A stretch of DNA of 64,000 bases from Bacillota bacterium (GCA_023454175.1 JAEXRW010000025.1:558001-622000), one strand, 5' to 3'. Counted from the first letter of the stretch, positions 17,747-27,438 are shown. Notes: a model not told the origin generated them from the sequence alone. Numbers and translations: made by a program.

Positions 17747-19003
17747 ATGGAGATTCACGAAGAAATTCGTCCGGTAAAGCAAAAATACCTTCGGGACAAG
17801 GGTCTCATCGCGTTTATCATGTTTCTCAGCGCCTTCATTCCCCTGTCGACGGATTTATACCTGCCTGCATTGCCTCGCATGGCCGCCAATTTCTCCGCCC
17901 CGGCCAGCCATGTAAATCTCACAATCATACTCTTTTTTGTCTTTTATGCCGCCGGGATGCTGTTTTGGGGACCGCTCAGCGATAAGTTCGGCAGGAAAAA
18001 GATCCTCCTCGCCGGTTTGATCATCTATACCGTCGCGGGTATCCTGTGCGCCCTGGCCGGCAGCCTCGTTTTATTGATCGTATGGCGCATCCTGCAGGCT
18101 GTCGGGTGCGGCGCGTCCGTGGCGGTATCCACAGCCATCGTGAAGGATGTGTACAGCGGCAGGAAACGGGAAACGGTCCTCGCCCTCGTACAGTCCATGT
18201 CGATGATAGCCCCCATCGTCGCGCCGATCCTGGGTGCAGTCATTATCCGCTTCCTATCCTGGCAGGGGGTCTTCTGGGCATTGTCCCTGTTTGGCCTTCT
18301 GGCTTTGGCAGGCGCCATCCTCTTTCAGGAATCCATAGCGCAAAAAGGGTCGGCTACCGTCATGCGTTCGCTCGGGAAACTGTTCCATGTCGCCGGAAAC
18401 CCTCGTTTCCTCTCCCTGCTGTTTACGTTTTCCATCGGGGCTGTCTCCATGATGGCATTCGTATCGGGCTCATCCTATATTTATGAAAATACGTTTGGCC
18501 TGTCCGAGCAGGTTTACAGCTACTACTTTGCGGCCAACGCGGTTTTTTTGGTCCTCGGCCCCCTTTTTTATATCGTGCTTTCCAAACTGCTGAAGAAGGA
18601 TGCCATTGTCATCCTTTGCTTTGCTGCAACGGCTTTGAGCGGACTGATGATCTGTATCTTTGGCGGTATGCAGCCCTGGGTTTTTGCGCTCACGTTGATA
18701 CCTGCCTCGTTTTTCGGTGCGGTCCTGCGTCCCCCGGGTTCAAATCTGATGCTGGAGCAGCAGCAGCAGGATATCGGCTCGGCATCGTCCCTGATGGGTT
18801 TCGCTTTCTCGGTATTCGGTATCGTCGGGATGGTCTTGATCACGCTGGACCTGAAAAACGGGATCCTGTCCATTGGCATCATGAACCTGGCATGCGCCCT
18901 TGCCTCCCTGCTCATGTGGCTCGTGTTTTCGAGGAAATACCGATTCTTTCAGGACCAGCCTTCGGGTGTCATTTCGGCCGGCAAGCCGAGGACAGGCGAA
19001 TAG
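17747..19003 (+). CDS. MFS transporter, Bcr/CflA drug-exporter type
   Basis: A 418-aa, 12-helix major facilitator. Features of the Bcr/CflA group are the first helix motif FIPLSTDLYLPALPRMAANF, motif A as GPLSDKFGRKKILL, and WRILQAVGCGASVAVSTAIVKD. It probably exports a drug or metabolite by proton antiport; substrate unknown. The ATG at 17747 has GGGGGA directly upstream; an upstream in-frame start at 17681 lacks a ribosome site. It is divergent from the reductase gene, and no terminator is obvious before the convergent GH3 gene. Confidence 0.88.
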   Translation: MEIHEEIRPVKQKYLRDKGLIAFIMFLSAFIPLSTDLYLPALPRMAANFSAPASHVNLTIILFFVFYAAGMLFWGPLSDKFGRKKILLAGLIIYTVAGILCALAGSLVLLIVWRILQAVGCGASVAVSTAIVKDVYSGRKRETVLALVQSMSMIAPIVAPILGAVIIRFLSWQGVFWALSLFGLLALAGAILFQESIAQKGSATVMRSLGKLFHVAGNPRFLSLLFTFSIGAVSMMAFVSGSSYIYENTFGLSEQVYSYYFAANAVFLVLGPLFYIVLSKLLKKDAIVILCFAATALSGLMICIFGGMQPWVFALTLIPASFFGAVLRPPGSNLMLEQQQQDIGSASSLMGFAFSVFGIVGMVLITLDLKNGILSIGIMNLACALASLLMWLVFSRKYRFFQDQPSGVISAGKPRTGE

Positions 19004-19080
19004 AAAAGGCAGTACGTAGGGTTTCCGTACTCCCTGGCTTCGATCTTATTAGGTTTGATACTATACCCGCGATATCCTTT

Positions 19081-21498
19081 TCAAATATTCTGAAGCATTG
19101 TTTTGATTCCCTTGAATGGGTGGCCATTCATTACCAATAGCAGCCCGTCGCACAGTTTGCCGCTGAAGGCCCCGCCGCTCATGCTCACAAATGCCCTCAG
19201 GGGCATTTCCATCATGGAACGCAGCATCATCCGCCTGGAAGACTCCGTTGCGTTTTTGCCGGCCTCCTTTTTCATCATCTGTCTGATGACGAATGCCAGC
19301 AGTTTGCCCGTCAGCGTCTTTCGCGTCTCTTCTACAGTAGAATTACGCGTGTATGGTTCTTTCCTGTCACGCTCGGACGGAGGCAGCGGCCTTCCGTAGA
19401 CAGCCTCATACTGCTCCCTGGAGATCTCTAGCTTTCCTTCCCCCGGCAGGGAATAGTAGATCGGCGCACTGTTATGTAATGTCGGAATACTTGCCGGGTC
19501 CTTCGCTTTCACGACGATGCTTGCGTCCTGGCGGATGTCGCGGGAGGAAGCGCCAATGAGGATGCGGTATTCACCCCCGGATACCGCCCAACCCTTGGCT
19601 TGTGCATCATACCAGGCAAAGCTCCTGCCGTCCAGTTTAAAGCGTACGGTTTTTTCTTCGCCCGGCAACAGGAATACCTTTTCAAAACCCTTCAGTTCCT
19701 TTTCAGGATGAAATATGCTTGACGACGAATTGCGGATATAGAGCTGGACGATCTCCGCCCCTTCGGTCTTTCCGGCGTTTTTTACCTTTACGGAAACGGT
19801 GACCTCCTCCTCCCCTTCTTCATACGAATCTCGGGACACCTGCATATCCGCATACGTGAACGCTGTATAGCTCAGGCCGTACCCGAACGGAAAAAGGACC
19901 TCCCGGTGCGCCGTATCGTAATAGCGGTAACCCACGAAGATGCTTTCGCGGTACTCCACCGTCTTCTCCCCGCCGGGGAAATAATTGAAGCAGGGTGTGT
20001 CTTCATATCTGAGCGGATAGGTCTCCGCCAGTTTCCCCGATGGATTGGTTTTGCCTGTGAGCACATCCACTGCAGCCGATCCGCCGGCCTGCCCGCCCAG
20101 GCAGGTGTGCAGCAGGGCCTTGACGGAGGCGATCCAGGGCATCTCCACGGGTGAACCGGCGGACAATACCACCACGGTGTTCGGGTTGGCCCGGGCCACT
20201 GCCTCGATCAGCTTGTTATGGCTTTCAGGCATGCGCATATGGTCCCTGTCAAACCCTTCCGACTCGTAGTCGTCCGTGAGCCCCGCAAACAGGATGGCGG
20301 TATCCGCAGCCTTTGCCGCTTCCGCCGCCCTTTGGATTAATACATTATCCGGCTTGTCGGTTGTCAGTTTATATCCCGGTTCGTATATGCATTCATGCCC
20401 CGATTCGGCAAATGCATCCCAGGCGCTGTCGATGCGTAGCGGGTTGATGTGAGAACTGCCTCCCCCCTGGTACCTTGGATCTTTGGCAAAAGCCCCGATG
20501 ATAGCCAGCCTGCTCCCGCTCCTGAGCGGGAGCAAGCTTTGATCATTCTTCAGCAGGGTATAGGATTGTGCGGCGGCTTTCCGGGCCAACTGGTGGTGTG
20601 CTTCTGCGTCGTATATGTAGCCCTCTTTCCGGTTTTCAGTCGATTTGCTTATGAGGGTCAGCAGCCGCTCAACGGCCCTGTCCAATACGCTTTCCGGGAG
20701 AACGCCGTCTTTTACGGCCTGTACGATCTTCCTGTCGTTAATACCGCCGCTGCCCGGCATCTCCAGCTCACACCCGGCCCTGAGGGTTTGCACCCGTTCG
20801 TCGGTGGCGCCCCAGTCCGACATGACGATCCCGTCAAATCCCCATTCATCGCGCAGGATATCCGTCAGGAGCCGTCTGTCCTCGCCCGTATAGCAGCCGT
20901 TCAGGCGGTTGTAGCTATGCATCACCGTCCAGGGGCGGGACTGTTTGACGGCCTTTTCAAATCCTGCCAGGTAGATCTCCCGCAGTGCGCGTTCATCCAC
21001 GATGGAGTCGATGACGAACCGCCGCGTTTCCTGGCTGTTGGCGCAAAAGTGCTTTGCGCTCGTCCCCACGCCTTTTGATTGTATCCCCTGGATGATGGCG
21101 GAAGCCAGTTCCCCGGTCAGGTAGGGGTCTTCCGATATATATTCGAAATTCCTTCCGCACAAAGGTGAGCGTTTGATATTCATCGCCGGTCCCAAAACGA
21201 CCGATATCCCCTCATGCAGCGCTTCATCCCCGATAGCCTCCCCGATCTCACGGAGGAGGGCACGGTCCCACGAACAGGCGGTGGCACAGGCCGGCGGGAA
21301 ACAGGTCGCCTTTTCGCTTTGACTTAGATCCAGTTCTTTGGCATCCCCCATCTTGCGCAAGCCGTGCGGACCGTCCGAGACCATGATGGATGGAATACCG
21401 GTCCGTTCTACATTTTTGGTATGCCAGAAGTCCTTTCCGGAACAAAGCATGGCCTTTTCTTCCAGAGTCAGCTGCTTCAGGGTAGCCTGGATGTCCAT
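19081..21498 (-). CDS. GH3 family beta-glucosidase with fibronectin III-like C-terminus
   Basis: An 805-aa intracellular beta-glucosidase. The first domain has the substrate motifs MVSDGPHGLRK, KHFCANSQETRR and the nucleophile in GIVMSDWGATDER (about D226). The second domain follows (AILFAGLTDDYESEGFDRDHMRMPESHNKLI). A fibronectin-like domain (VKNAGKTEGAEIVQLYI, PEKELKGFEKVFLLPGEEKTV) and a short helical C-terminal tail end the protein. The ATG at 21498 has GGGGGGAA just upstream; the frame extends 34 codons further without a ribosome site. It likely completes cello-oligosaccharide breakdown together with GH1 and GH94 enzymes. Confidence 0.94.
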   Translation of the reverse strand: MDIQATLKQLTLEEKAMLCSGKDFWHTKNVERTGIPSIMVSDGPHGLRKMGDAKELDLSQSEKATCFPPACATACSWDRALLREIGEAIGDEALHEGISVVLGPAMNIKRSPLCGRNFEYISEDPYLTGELASAIIQGIQSKGVGTSAKHFCANSQETRRFVIDSIVDERALREIYLAGFEKAVKQSRPWTVMHSYNRLNGCYTGEDRRLLTDILRDEWGFDGIVMSDWGATDERVQTLRAGCELEMPGSGGINDRKIVQAVKDGVLPESVLDRAVERLLTLISKSTENRKEGYIYDAEAHHQLARKAAAQSYTLLKNDQSLLPLRSGSRLAIIGAFAKDPRYQGGGSSHINPLRIDSAWDAFAESGHECIYEPGYKLTTDKPDNVLIQRAAEAAKAADTAILFAGLTDDYESEGFDRDHMRMPESHNKLIEAVARANPNTVVVLSAGSPVEMPWIASVKALLHTCLGGQAGGSAAVDVLTGKTNPSGKLAETYPLRYEDTPCFNYFPGGEKTVEYRESIFVGYRYYDTAHREVLFPFGYGLSYTAFTYADMQVSRDSYEEGEEEVTVSVKVKNAGKTEGAEIVQLYIRNSSSSIFHPEKELKGFEKVFLLPGEEKTVRFKLDGRSFAWYDAQAKGWAVSGGEYRILIGASSRDIRQDASIVVKAKDPASIPTLHNSAPIYYSLPGEGKLEISREQYEAVYGRPLPPSERDRKEPYTRNSTVEETRKTLTGKLLAFVIRQMMKKEAGKNATESSRRMMLRSMMEMPLRAFVSMSGGAFSGKLCDGLLLVMNGHPFKGIKTMLQNI

Positions 21499-21842
21499 TC
21501 TATTCCCCCCGTATTGAATGAAATGCCGTGTGATCAAATCCATTGAGGACTGTAGTGTCATAAAAGGTCCCAAATATGGATTATGCAGCGGTGTGAACAC
21601 TGCTATATTACCATATTTTTCACTGTATGGATACCTGATTCCCCATCTTCTTTTGTTTTATTATTACAGTTGCAGCGCCTGATATCTCCAATATTGCGTG
21701 TAAAGCAGGCATACCTGATCCTATTTGTTTCATAATTTTTGCTTTGTGGTTTCAAAGCTGATTTAACCTTTACAAATTTTATATGGCAATCGGGCGAAAA
21801 AAGTATATAATAAAAGAAAAATTTCTATGAACGGATGAAACT
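21499..21842. other. Divergent intergenic region between GH3 and the first LTD-CotH gene
   Basis: About 340 bases with no gene. On the plus strand TATAAT (21806-21811) with a poor -35 (ATGGCA, 21783-21788) is the best candidate promoter for the CotH-like gene. For the GH3 gene only a TAATAT near 21610 stands out. No LacI-type palindrome is seen here. Confidence 0.4.
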
Positions 21843-24800
21843 ATGAAAGCACGAGTTTTTGGGATCGTACTGGTCGTTGTCCTGGTATTGGCGTTGATAC
21901 TCTTTATCGTGTTCAATGATTCGATAGGCAAGTTCTTTGGGAACAGTTCGGTTGCCAATGCGCCCACACAGACCGGCAAGCCTGCGAGCAGCAGTTTACC
22001 TGCTATGAGCTCCTCCCCCGGAGCTGCGCCGGTGGTGAGCAACAGCCCGCCAAAAAGCAGCAGTATATATATTAATGAAATAGTATCCAGCAACAGGGCC
22101 TCTGTCGTGGATGAACGCTACGGTTCGCCCGACTGGATCGAGCTTTATAATCCGACGAACGCTGCTGTCAACCTCGAAAATTTTGCTTTGTCGGATGAAG
22201 AAAAAAAGCCCGCGAAATACCTGTTTCCCGCAAAAACCAGTATTCCCTCCCATGGTTACCTCCTGGTGTATGCAGCAAAGCTCATTCCCGATGCACCAGT
22301 CACTGTACCGGTTACAGACTTCAGGCTGGCCTCGGGTGGTCTTACACTTTTTCTGACTTCCGCCGGCGGTGACCTCCTGCAGAAATTCTCTGTCCCTGCG
22401 CTGGCCACGGATATTTCATATGCATACGATGGCAAGAGCGCTTATCGGCTGAATAACAAGCCAACGCCTGGACAGGCAAACTCGGATTCGTTCGTATCCG
22501 AAAAAGCCATCACGGCGATGCCGGATTCCGCGCCGCTTACCATCACCGAAGTCCTTTTAAAAAACACCTACTCCATCGCGGATGGCCAGGGTGACCGGAG
22601 CCCCTGGGTGGAGATCACGAATAACTCCCAGAGTCCTGTTCATTTGGCGGATTACAGGCTGTCCGACAACAAGGACAAATTCGATAAATGGGCCTTCCCG
22701 GAATCAGAACTGGCCGCCGGCGAACGCATGGTGGTTTTCTGCTCGGGCAAGGGCGCAGGCGCTTCCCGGGATGGCGAGCTGCATACGGATTTCAAGCTGG
22801 GCTCAGGTGATACCGGCATTTACCTTACCGATGTCGTGAATATGCAGCAGCAATCCCTCGCTGTTACTGCCAGTATGAAGGACAATGTCTCCTATGGCCT
22901 CCAGGACGGGAAATGGCTGTACTTTTCGCAGCCCACGCCCGGTGCGGCCAATACCAGCAAAGGGTATGATTCCCTGACCAGCCTCAAACCTCTGGATCGC
23001 GCCGGTATATGGATCAACGAAGTGGCCACGGTACAGTCCCGTGGTTCTTCGGGGATGGATTGGATAGAGATCGCAAACGGCGGTCCGAAGAGCGTCAGCC
23101 TGAAAGGGTACTACCTGAGCAACAGTACGAATGATTTTAAGAAATACAAACTGGGAGACATCACCATACCTGCCGGTGGATACAAGGTGATAAATGCCTC
23201 GGCAACCAAATCACAACAAAAAGGTGGCGTAGCCACCTTTGGTTTATCTGTGTCCGGCGAAACGCTGGTTTTGTCCTCCCCGCAGGGTTATCCGCTGGAT
23301 ATATTCAATACCGGGGTGCTTCGCCCGGGTTACAGCAGCGGACGGGTGAGCAAGGATGATTCGGGCGAAAAAGTTCTTTTCGGTAATCCCACGCCAGGAA
23401 ATATAAACAGCAGCCCTGCCGGCAAATCCTTCACCGCACAGCCCGTATTCTCCGTCCCCGGCGGTTATTATAACAAGCAGGTGCAAGTATCCATCACCTG
23501 TGACACGCCTGACGCGAAGATCTACTACACACTGGATGGCAGTACGCCCACACAGAACAGCAAGCTCTATGCAGGGCCGATTACCGTTACCGCCAACAGG
23601 GGCGTACAGGGCTGCCCTGTGCGTGCAATAGCGTACAGTTCCGGTGCTCCGCAGAGCGACGTTCAGACTGCCACGTATCTGTTTGATAAGAAGCGCTCTG
23701 TTCCCGTTGTATGCCTTTCCATGTCGCCTTCAGACTTCCGGACCATCTACGCCAATACGCAGCGGCTCAGGAATGTGGAGCGCCCAGGTTACGTGGAGTA
23801 CTATGATGAAAACAAACTGGGCATATCCTTCCCCTGCGCCTCCATGATACGCGGGTGGACCAGCCGCGGGTACGCGCAAAAAGGTTTTTCATTTAAGCTG
23901 GCAAGCGGTTATGGAGCTTCAACGGTCACATATCCCTTCTTTGAGGATTACCCGCTTACCACATTCTCCAGCCTGGATTTGCGCGCCGCGGGGCAGGACC
24001 GCTGGTCTACGTATTTCCGTGACGCCTATTTTTCCAGGGTGGGCTTGCAGATCGGGCAGGATTCTTCCGCCAATACGTGGGCTGTATTGTATGTGAACGG
24101 CGAGTACCGGGGTTTGTATGATATCCGAGAGGATATATGCAAAAATACGTTTGCGGCAAAACATAACGTTGATCCGGATACCATCAATTATGTCCGGCGC
24201 AACAGTGCGAGGGCCGGTTCGGCTGACGATATAAAAAGAGTGCGCAACTATGCAAACTCCCATGATCTCTCAAACGATAAATACTACGATGAGTTCTGCC
24301 AGTGGGTGGATGCCCAGGCATGGTGCGACTACCTTGTGATGAATAATTATTTCCCCAGCCGCGATCTTTTTAACCAGAAGTGCTGGTCCACCAATGATTA
24401 TAAAGTAAAGATACGTCCCGTATTGTTTGACCTGGATTTCTCGCTGCTGCCCGGTGGGTTGAAATACGGCTTTATACCGGAATACTTCATAGGCCAATAT
24501 TTCAGCCCGCATGACCACATCCGGGTGGATATGAGTATTCCTGCGGGCCTGTTTGAAAGCCCCAAATTCCGTGAAATGTTTGTTGAACGCTATGCAGAGC
24601 TCATGAATACGGTTTTCAAACCCGATAACCTGCTGCCCCTTTTTGATAAGATGCAGAAGGAAATGGAGCCCGAGATTGCGGATCAGATCAAAAGATGGGG
24701 CGATCCTTCCTCCGTAGCCGCCTGGAAACAGGACATGAAGCAGCTTCGCCAGATGATCATAGATAGACCCAAATACGCCAAGCAGCAGCTGAAGAATAGA

Positions 24801-24845
24801 TTCAGCCTCTCTGATGCAAAAATGAAGGAGCTGTTCCCCGGCTGA
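21843..24845 (+). CDS. Membrane-anchored lamin-tail / CotH kinase-like protein, copy 1
   Basis: A 1000-aa surface or forespore protein. One N-terminal membrane helix (residues 4-25) and a Ser/Pro-rich linker are followed by three lamin-tail domains starting near residues 75 (IYINEIV), 232 (ITEVLL) and 389 (WINEVAT), each with an xDWIELYN- or PWVEITN-type motif. Next is a chitobiase C-terminal-like sandwich at 534-612 (IYYTLDGSTPTQNSKLY), then a CotH-family domain from about 620 to 960. CotH landmarks are SMIRGWTSRGYAQKGFSFKL, YVNGEYRGLYDIREDI and the D-x-D of LFDLDFS (D863, D865), equivalent to the WDYD motif of B. subtilis CotH, an atypical kinase of coat proteins. It has a full-length paralogue at 47956. 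Adhesion or spore-coat assembly is inferred. Confidence 0.88.
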   Translation: MKARVFGIVLVVVLVLALILFIVFNDSIGKFFGNSSVANAPTQTGKPASSSLPAMSSSPGAAPVVSNSPPKSSSIYINEIVSSNRASVVDERYGSPDWIELYNPTNAAVNLENFALSDEEKKPAKYLFPAKTSIPSHGYLLVYAAKLIPDAPVTVPVTDFRLASGGLTLFLTSAGGDLLQKFSVPALATDISYAYDGKSAYRLNNKPTPGQANSDSFVSEKAITAMPDSAPLTITEVLLKNTYSIADGQGDRSPWVEITNNSQSPVHLADYRLSDNKDKFDKWAFPESELAAGERMVVFCSGKGAGASRDGELHTDFKLGSGDTGIYLTDVVNMQQQSLAVTASMKDNVSYGLQDGKWLYFSQPTPGAANTSKGYDSLTSLKPLDRAGIWINEVATVQSRGSSGMDWIEIANGGPKSVSLKGYYLSNSTNDFKKYKLGDITIPAGGYKVINASATKSQQKGGVATFGLSVSGETLVLSSPQGYPLDIFNTGVLRPGYSSGRVSKDDSGEKVLFGNPTPGNINSSPAGKSFTAQPVFSVPGGYYNKQVQVSITCDTPDAKIYYTLDGSTPTQNSKLYAGPITVTANRGVQGCPVRAIAYSSGAPQSDVQTATYLFDKKRSVPVVCLSMSPSDFRTIYANTQRLRNVERPGYVEYYDENKLGISFPCASMIRGWTSRGYAQKGFSFKLASGYGASTVTYPFFEDYPLTTFSSLDLRAAGQDRWSTYFRDAYFSRVGLQIGQDSSANTWAVLYVNGEYRGLYDIREDICKNTFAAKHNVDPDTINYVRRNSARAGSADDIKRVRNYANSHDLSNDKYYDEFCQWVDAQAWCDYLVMNNYFPSRDLFNQKCWSTNDYKVKIRPVLFDLDFSLLPGGLKYGFIPEYFIGQYFSPHDHIRVDMSIPAGLFESPKFREMFVERYAELMNTVFKPDNLLPLFDKMQKEMEPEIADQIKRWGDPSSVAAWKQDMKQLRQMIIDRPKYAKQQLKNRFSLSDAKMKELFPG

Positions 24846-24863
24846 TGATTTTTAGAATGGTGT

Positions 24864-24899
24864 AAGAGGGAAAGGCGGTGTTCGCCCTTCCCTCTTTTT
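24864..24899 (+). terminator. Terminator after the first LTD-CotH gene
   Basis: A hairpin of AAGAGGGAA-AGGCG with CGCCCTTCCCTCTT and a short loop, followed by TTTTTC, 19 bases past the stop codon. The right arm's A/T flanks may also serve the convergent gene. Confidence 0.88.
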
Positions 24900-25081
24900 C
24901 TATCGTAAGGGAAGGAAGCGATGATTTATGAGGGCGATAACATTTGCCAGGATATTTGCGTGCGCCGCGCGCTTATGCCAAAAAAGCAAAACGCAGGAAT
25001 AGCGCTATTTCGAAGTTTATAGCTTCATAGGCAGGGGTCAAATCAATGGCAAAGATATCGCATGGATAAATCAGTGTTCCC

Positions 25082-26119
25082 TTAATTCTCGATGAAGCAG
25101 ATGGAGTCGCTTGTCTTGCGCTCATGCCCGTCCGTCGGAGAATTCAGTATGCGTCCCATGAAATACAGTGTCGATGAGCCCCCGCCGTCCAGATTGTATG
25201 CCGTCCTGCATCCGTACTTTTCAAACAGCTTGGACAGGTCCTCCATGGTCATTCCCTTGCTGCCGTCCCTTTGCCGACCGTTTACCACGATGATGATGTA
25301 ATGTCCCGGTTCGACCTGGCCGATGGCCGTTCGCGGGTTGAACGTACGCACATTGGAAATGCCCTTGAAGCTCGGGATGGCTTTGCCGTCTTTCAGCAAT
25401 GCCGGTCCGAAGCTGAATGACTGTTCCGCTCCCTCGGCCTTCAGAGCTTTCCCGGTGGTCTTGGAAGAAAGGTATGTTTTCAATTGGTTATCGGGGAATA
25501 TGGCTGCCACCTGCTCTTTTGGCTTATCCCGGTAAAGCTGCCCGTTCCGGATGATGATGCCCGTAGTCCTCCAGTTGTAATAATCGCCGTTTATCGCCAG
25601 GATGGCATCATGCCTTTTTGCCATGCCCGAGACAGTTTCGTGGTAATTGCCGTATTTATCCTTGGCCAGTACGGTTTTCAGGTTGCTGGCATGTTTGCAG
25701 TAAAGATCCACCACAAAATAAGACAGATCCTTTTCTTTGAACTTTTCGATTTTGATGTTGAGCTGGGTGCTCACATAGCTCCATTCGTCGCTCTGTACCC
25801 CAACTGCCAGGAATTTTGAAGTTTCGGCAGGCTGCGGTGTTTCAACGGTGGGGCTGGGCGCTGCTGATAGTACGGCGGAAGGTGTGTTTGCCGCCGGCAT
25901 CGTGCTCATGGAGGAGATAGGCGTGATCGATGCCCGGGCGGTTTCTCCGGAAAATACAGTCCCTCCTGAAAAAGCGGCAATACACGCTGCCGCAACGATC
26001 ACCGCAAGGACAGGGATGATCCAAAGCAGTTTTTTGTTTTTGGATTGTTTGCTCCTTTTACGATGCCTTGGACCGCTTACAAGTTGCCTGCTTTTAAAGT
26101 GATTATCGTCTGCTTCCAT
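25082..26119 (-). CDS. Phosphodiester glycosidase (NAGPA/DUF2233) family membrane protein
   Basis: A 345-aa protein: basic cytoplasmic tail (RHRKRSKQSKNKK), one membrane helix (LLWIIPVLAVIVAAACIAAF), a Thr/Pro/Ser-rich linker, and an extracellular domain of the family that includes the mammalian uncovering enzyme NAGPA. Visible family motifs are AILAINGDYYN, RNGQLYRDKP, NVRTFNPRTAIGQ, IIIVVNGRQRDGSKGMTMEDLSKLF and AYNLDGGGSSTLYF. Bacterial members act on sugar phosphodiesters in exopolysaccharide, teichoic-acid-like polymers or spore layers; the substrate here is unknown. It is convergent with the first LTD-CotH gene. CGGAGTAAAGC precedes the ATG. Confidence 0.88.
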   Translation of the reverse strand: MEADDNHFKSRQLVSGPRHRKRSKQSKNKKLLWIIPVLAVIVAAACIAAFSGGTVFSGETARASITPISSMSTMPAANTPSAVLSAAPSPTVETPQPAETSKFLAVGVQSDEWSYVSTQLNIKIEKFKEKDLSYFVVDLYCKHASNLKTVLAKDKYGNYHETVSGMAKRHDAILAINGDYYNWRTTGIIIRNGQLYRDKPKEQVAAIFPDNQLKTYLSSKTTGKALKAEGAEQSFSFGPALLKDGKAIPSFKGISNVRTFNPRTAIGQVEPGHYIIIVVNGRQRDGSKGMTMEDLSKLFEKYGCRTAYNLDGGGSSTLYFMGRILNSPTDGHERKTSDSICFIEN

Positions 26120-26257
26120 GCTTTACTCCGATCATAGCTGTAGGAATACCCATGCGATAGTTTAACAGAATTGGTATGATAAGTCACTACCCCGATTGTG
26201 ATGGAAACCATTTGGGTACGGACATGAAAGAATCGGTCATTCATTTGATTATTAGGC

Positions 26258-26286
26258 TTGCATTGGAGGGCAGAATCTTATATAAT
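26258..26286 (+). promoter_or_regulatory. Native tRNA-Pro promoter, now facing the island
   Basis: TTGCAT (26258-26263), 17-base spacer, TATAAT (26281-26286). It stands 22 bases before the 5' half of tRNA-Pro that is left at this end. The intact tRNA lies 8.9 kb away, so this promoter now transcribes the tRNA relic and runs toward the integrase gene. Confidence 0.85.
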
Positions 26287-26306
26287 CATTTACGCTGACT
26301 CGTGCT

Positions 26307-26347
26307 TCTGGGTGTGGCGCAGTTTGGTAGCGTGCTTGAATGGGGTT
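26307..26347 (+). repeat. Left attachment repeat (attL), 41 bp, identical to 35216-35256
   Basis: These 41 bases equal the 5' half of the intact tRNA-Pro gene to the right, ending within the anticodon arm just after the GGGGTT. Sequences diverge on both outer sides. The two copies are in direct orientation and bracket the AT-rich island, as expected for attL and attR of a tyrosine-recombinase element. The crossover point inside the repeat cannot be fixed from one sequence. Confidence 0.88.
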
Positions 26348-26380
26348 GCCTCACTGCGTTCGGCTGTGAGCAAGAGGCCG
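26308..26380 (+). pseudogene. tRNA-Pro(GGG) relic: 5' half, 23-bp hairpin insert, ten bases of anticodon 3' side
   Basis: Bases 26308-26347 match the intact tRNA-Pro. A 23-base insert (26348-26370) with self-complementary CTCAC-t-GC / GC-t-GTGAG arms follows, then CAAGAGGCCG (26371-26380) rejoins the tRNA sequence. After that the T-arm and acceptor 3' strand are missing. It cannot fold as a functional tRNA. Confidence 0.8.
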
Positions 26381-26475
26381 ATACTAGCGGAAAATGCCCT
26401 TCCAGTCAATTCCTATGATTTTAAACGTGCTTGAATATCCTGTAATGTAACTAGTATTCAAGGACGGTAAAAATT

Positions 26476-27438
26476 ATGGGCGGCAGAGTAATCAGAAGAA
26501 AAATCATTTCAAATGACACTCTACAAGAAGTATTCAAATCTTATCTACTTTACAAAAAGGCATCAGGTTTATCGCTCAAAACACTGCAAAGTTATACTTA
26601 TCATGTTAATGCTTTTTTTAAGTATTATGATGCAAGCACGCCTATCAGTAATATAAAACAAGAAGATATAGAATCTTGGGTTAATCAACAAAGAACAAAT
26701 AATGCAAAAGACACTACTATAGCCAGCTATATTAGAGGTATCAAATCATTCTTTTCTTGGGCAAAACAAATGGGATATACCGATATTGTAGTAAATATTT
26801 ATAAAGCCCAGCCAACACCAAAGGAAACCTATAGCGAAGAAGAATTGCAAAAGCTATTAAAAAGACCAAATATAAAAGATTGTAGTTTTGCAGAGTTCCG
26901 TAACTATGTTATGGTTTGTGTATTTCTAAGTACTGGTTGCAGGGCAGGAACTATGCGATATATTCAATGCGGGGATATTGATTTTGATAATAACCTTATA
27001 AACTTTAGGCATATTAAATGCGGAAGAAACACCAAAAGTCATTCAGTTCACAGTGTACCGTTAAGCAGCAGCACTAAACACCTTTTAAACGAATTCTTGA
27101 AATATAGACAAGGGGAAAAAGACGAATGGTTGTTTTGTACCGAAAATAATGGACAATTATCTGAGAGAGGTTTACAAGATGCTATTAAAGACTATAACCT
27201 ATCAAGAGGCGTAACACGTACGAGCACTCATGCTTTCAGACATACCTTTGCCAAGAAATATCTATTGGATTGTGGCGGCAATGCCTTTACGTTACAGAAA
27301 TTATTAGGACATAGTACTCTTGATATGACCTTACAATATTGTACAATCTTCAATGCCGACCTACAAAAGAATTTCGACAGTTTCAATCCATTAGAATTTC
27401 TTATGAAAAAACATTCAAGGCCAATAAGAATAAAATAA
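26476..27438 (+). CDS. Tyrosine-type site-specific integrase of the island
   Basis: A 320-aa recombinase. An N-terminal SAM-like core-binding domain (FKSYLLYKKASGLSLKTLQSYTYHVNAFFKYY) is followed by the catalytic domain with R156 (TGCRAGTM), H252 and R255 (HAFRHTFA), H279 (LGHSTLD) and nucleophile Y288 (TLQYC). The protein is complete and close in length to XerC/D and small phage integrases. It lies 128 bases inside the left attachment repeat, the usual place for an element's own integrase. AGGACGG is a modest ribosome site. Transcription could come from the stranded tRNA promoter upstream. The terminal lysine/arginine tail is ordinary. Confidence 0.93.
   Translation: MGGRVIRRKIISNDTLQEVFKSYLLYKKASGLSLKTLQSYTYHVNAFFKYYDASTPISNIKQEDIESWVNQQRTNNAKDTTIASYIRGIKSFFSWAKQMGYTDIVVNIYKAQPTPKETYSEEELQKLLKRPNIKDCSFAEFRNYVMVCVFLSTGCRAGTMRYIQCGDIDFDNNLINFRHIKCGRNTKSHSVHSVPLSSSTKHLLNEFLKYRQGEKDEWLFCTENNGQLSERGLQDAIKDYNLSRGVTRTSTHAFRHTFAKKYLLDCGGNAFTLQKLLGHSTLDMTLQYCTIFNADLQKNFDSFNPLEFLMKKHSRPIRIK

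Noticed and set aside
26308..26380. A second functional tRNA-Pro or a tRNA with a small intron
   Set aside because: After the hairpin insert only ten anticodon-side bases match; the T-arm and acceptor 3' strand are missing.
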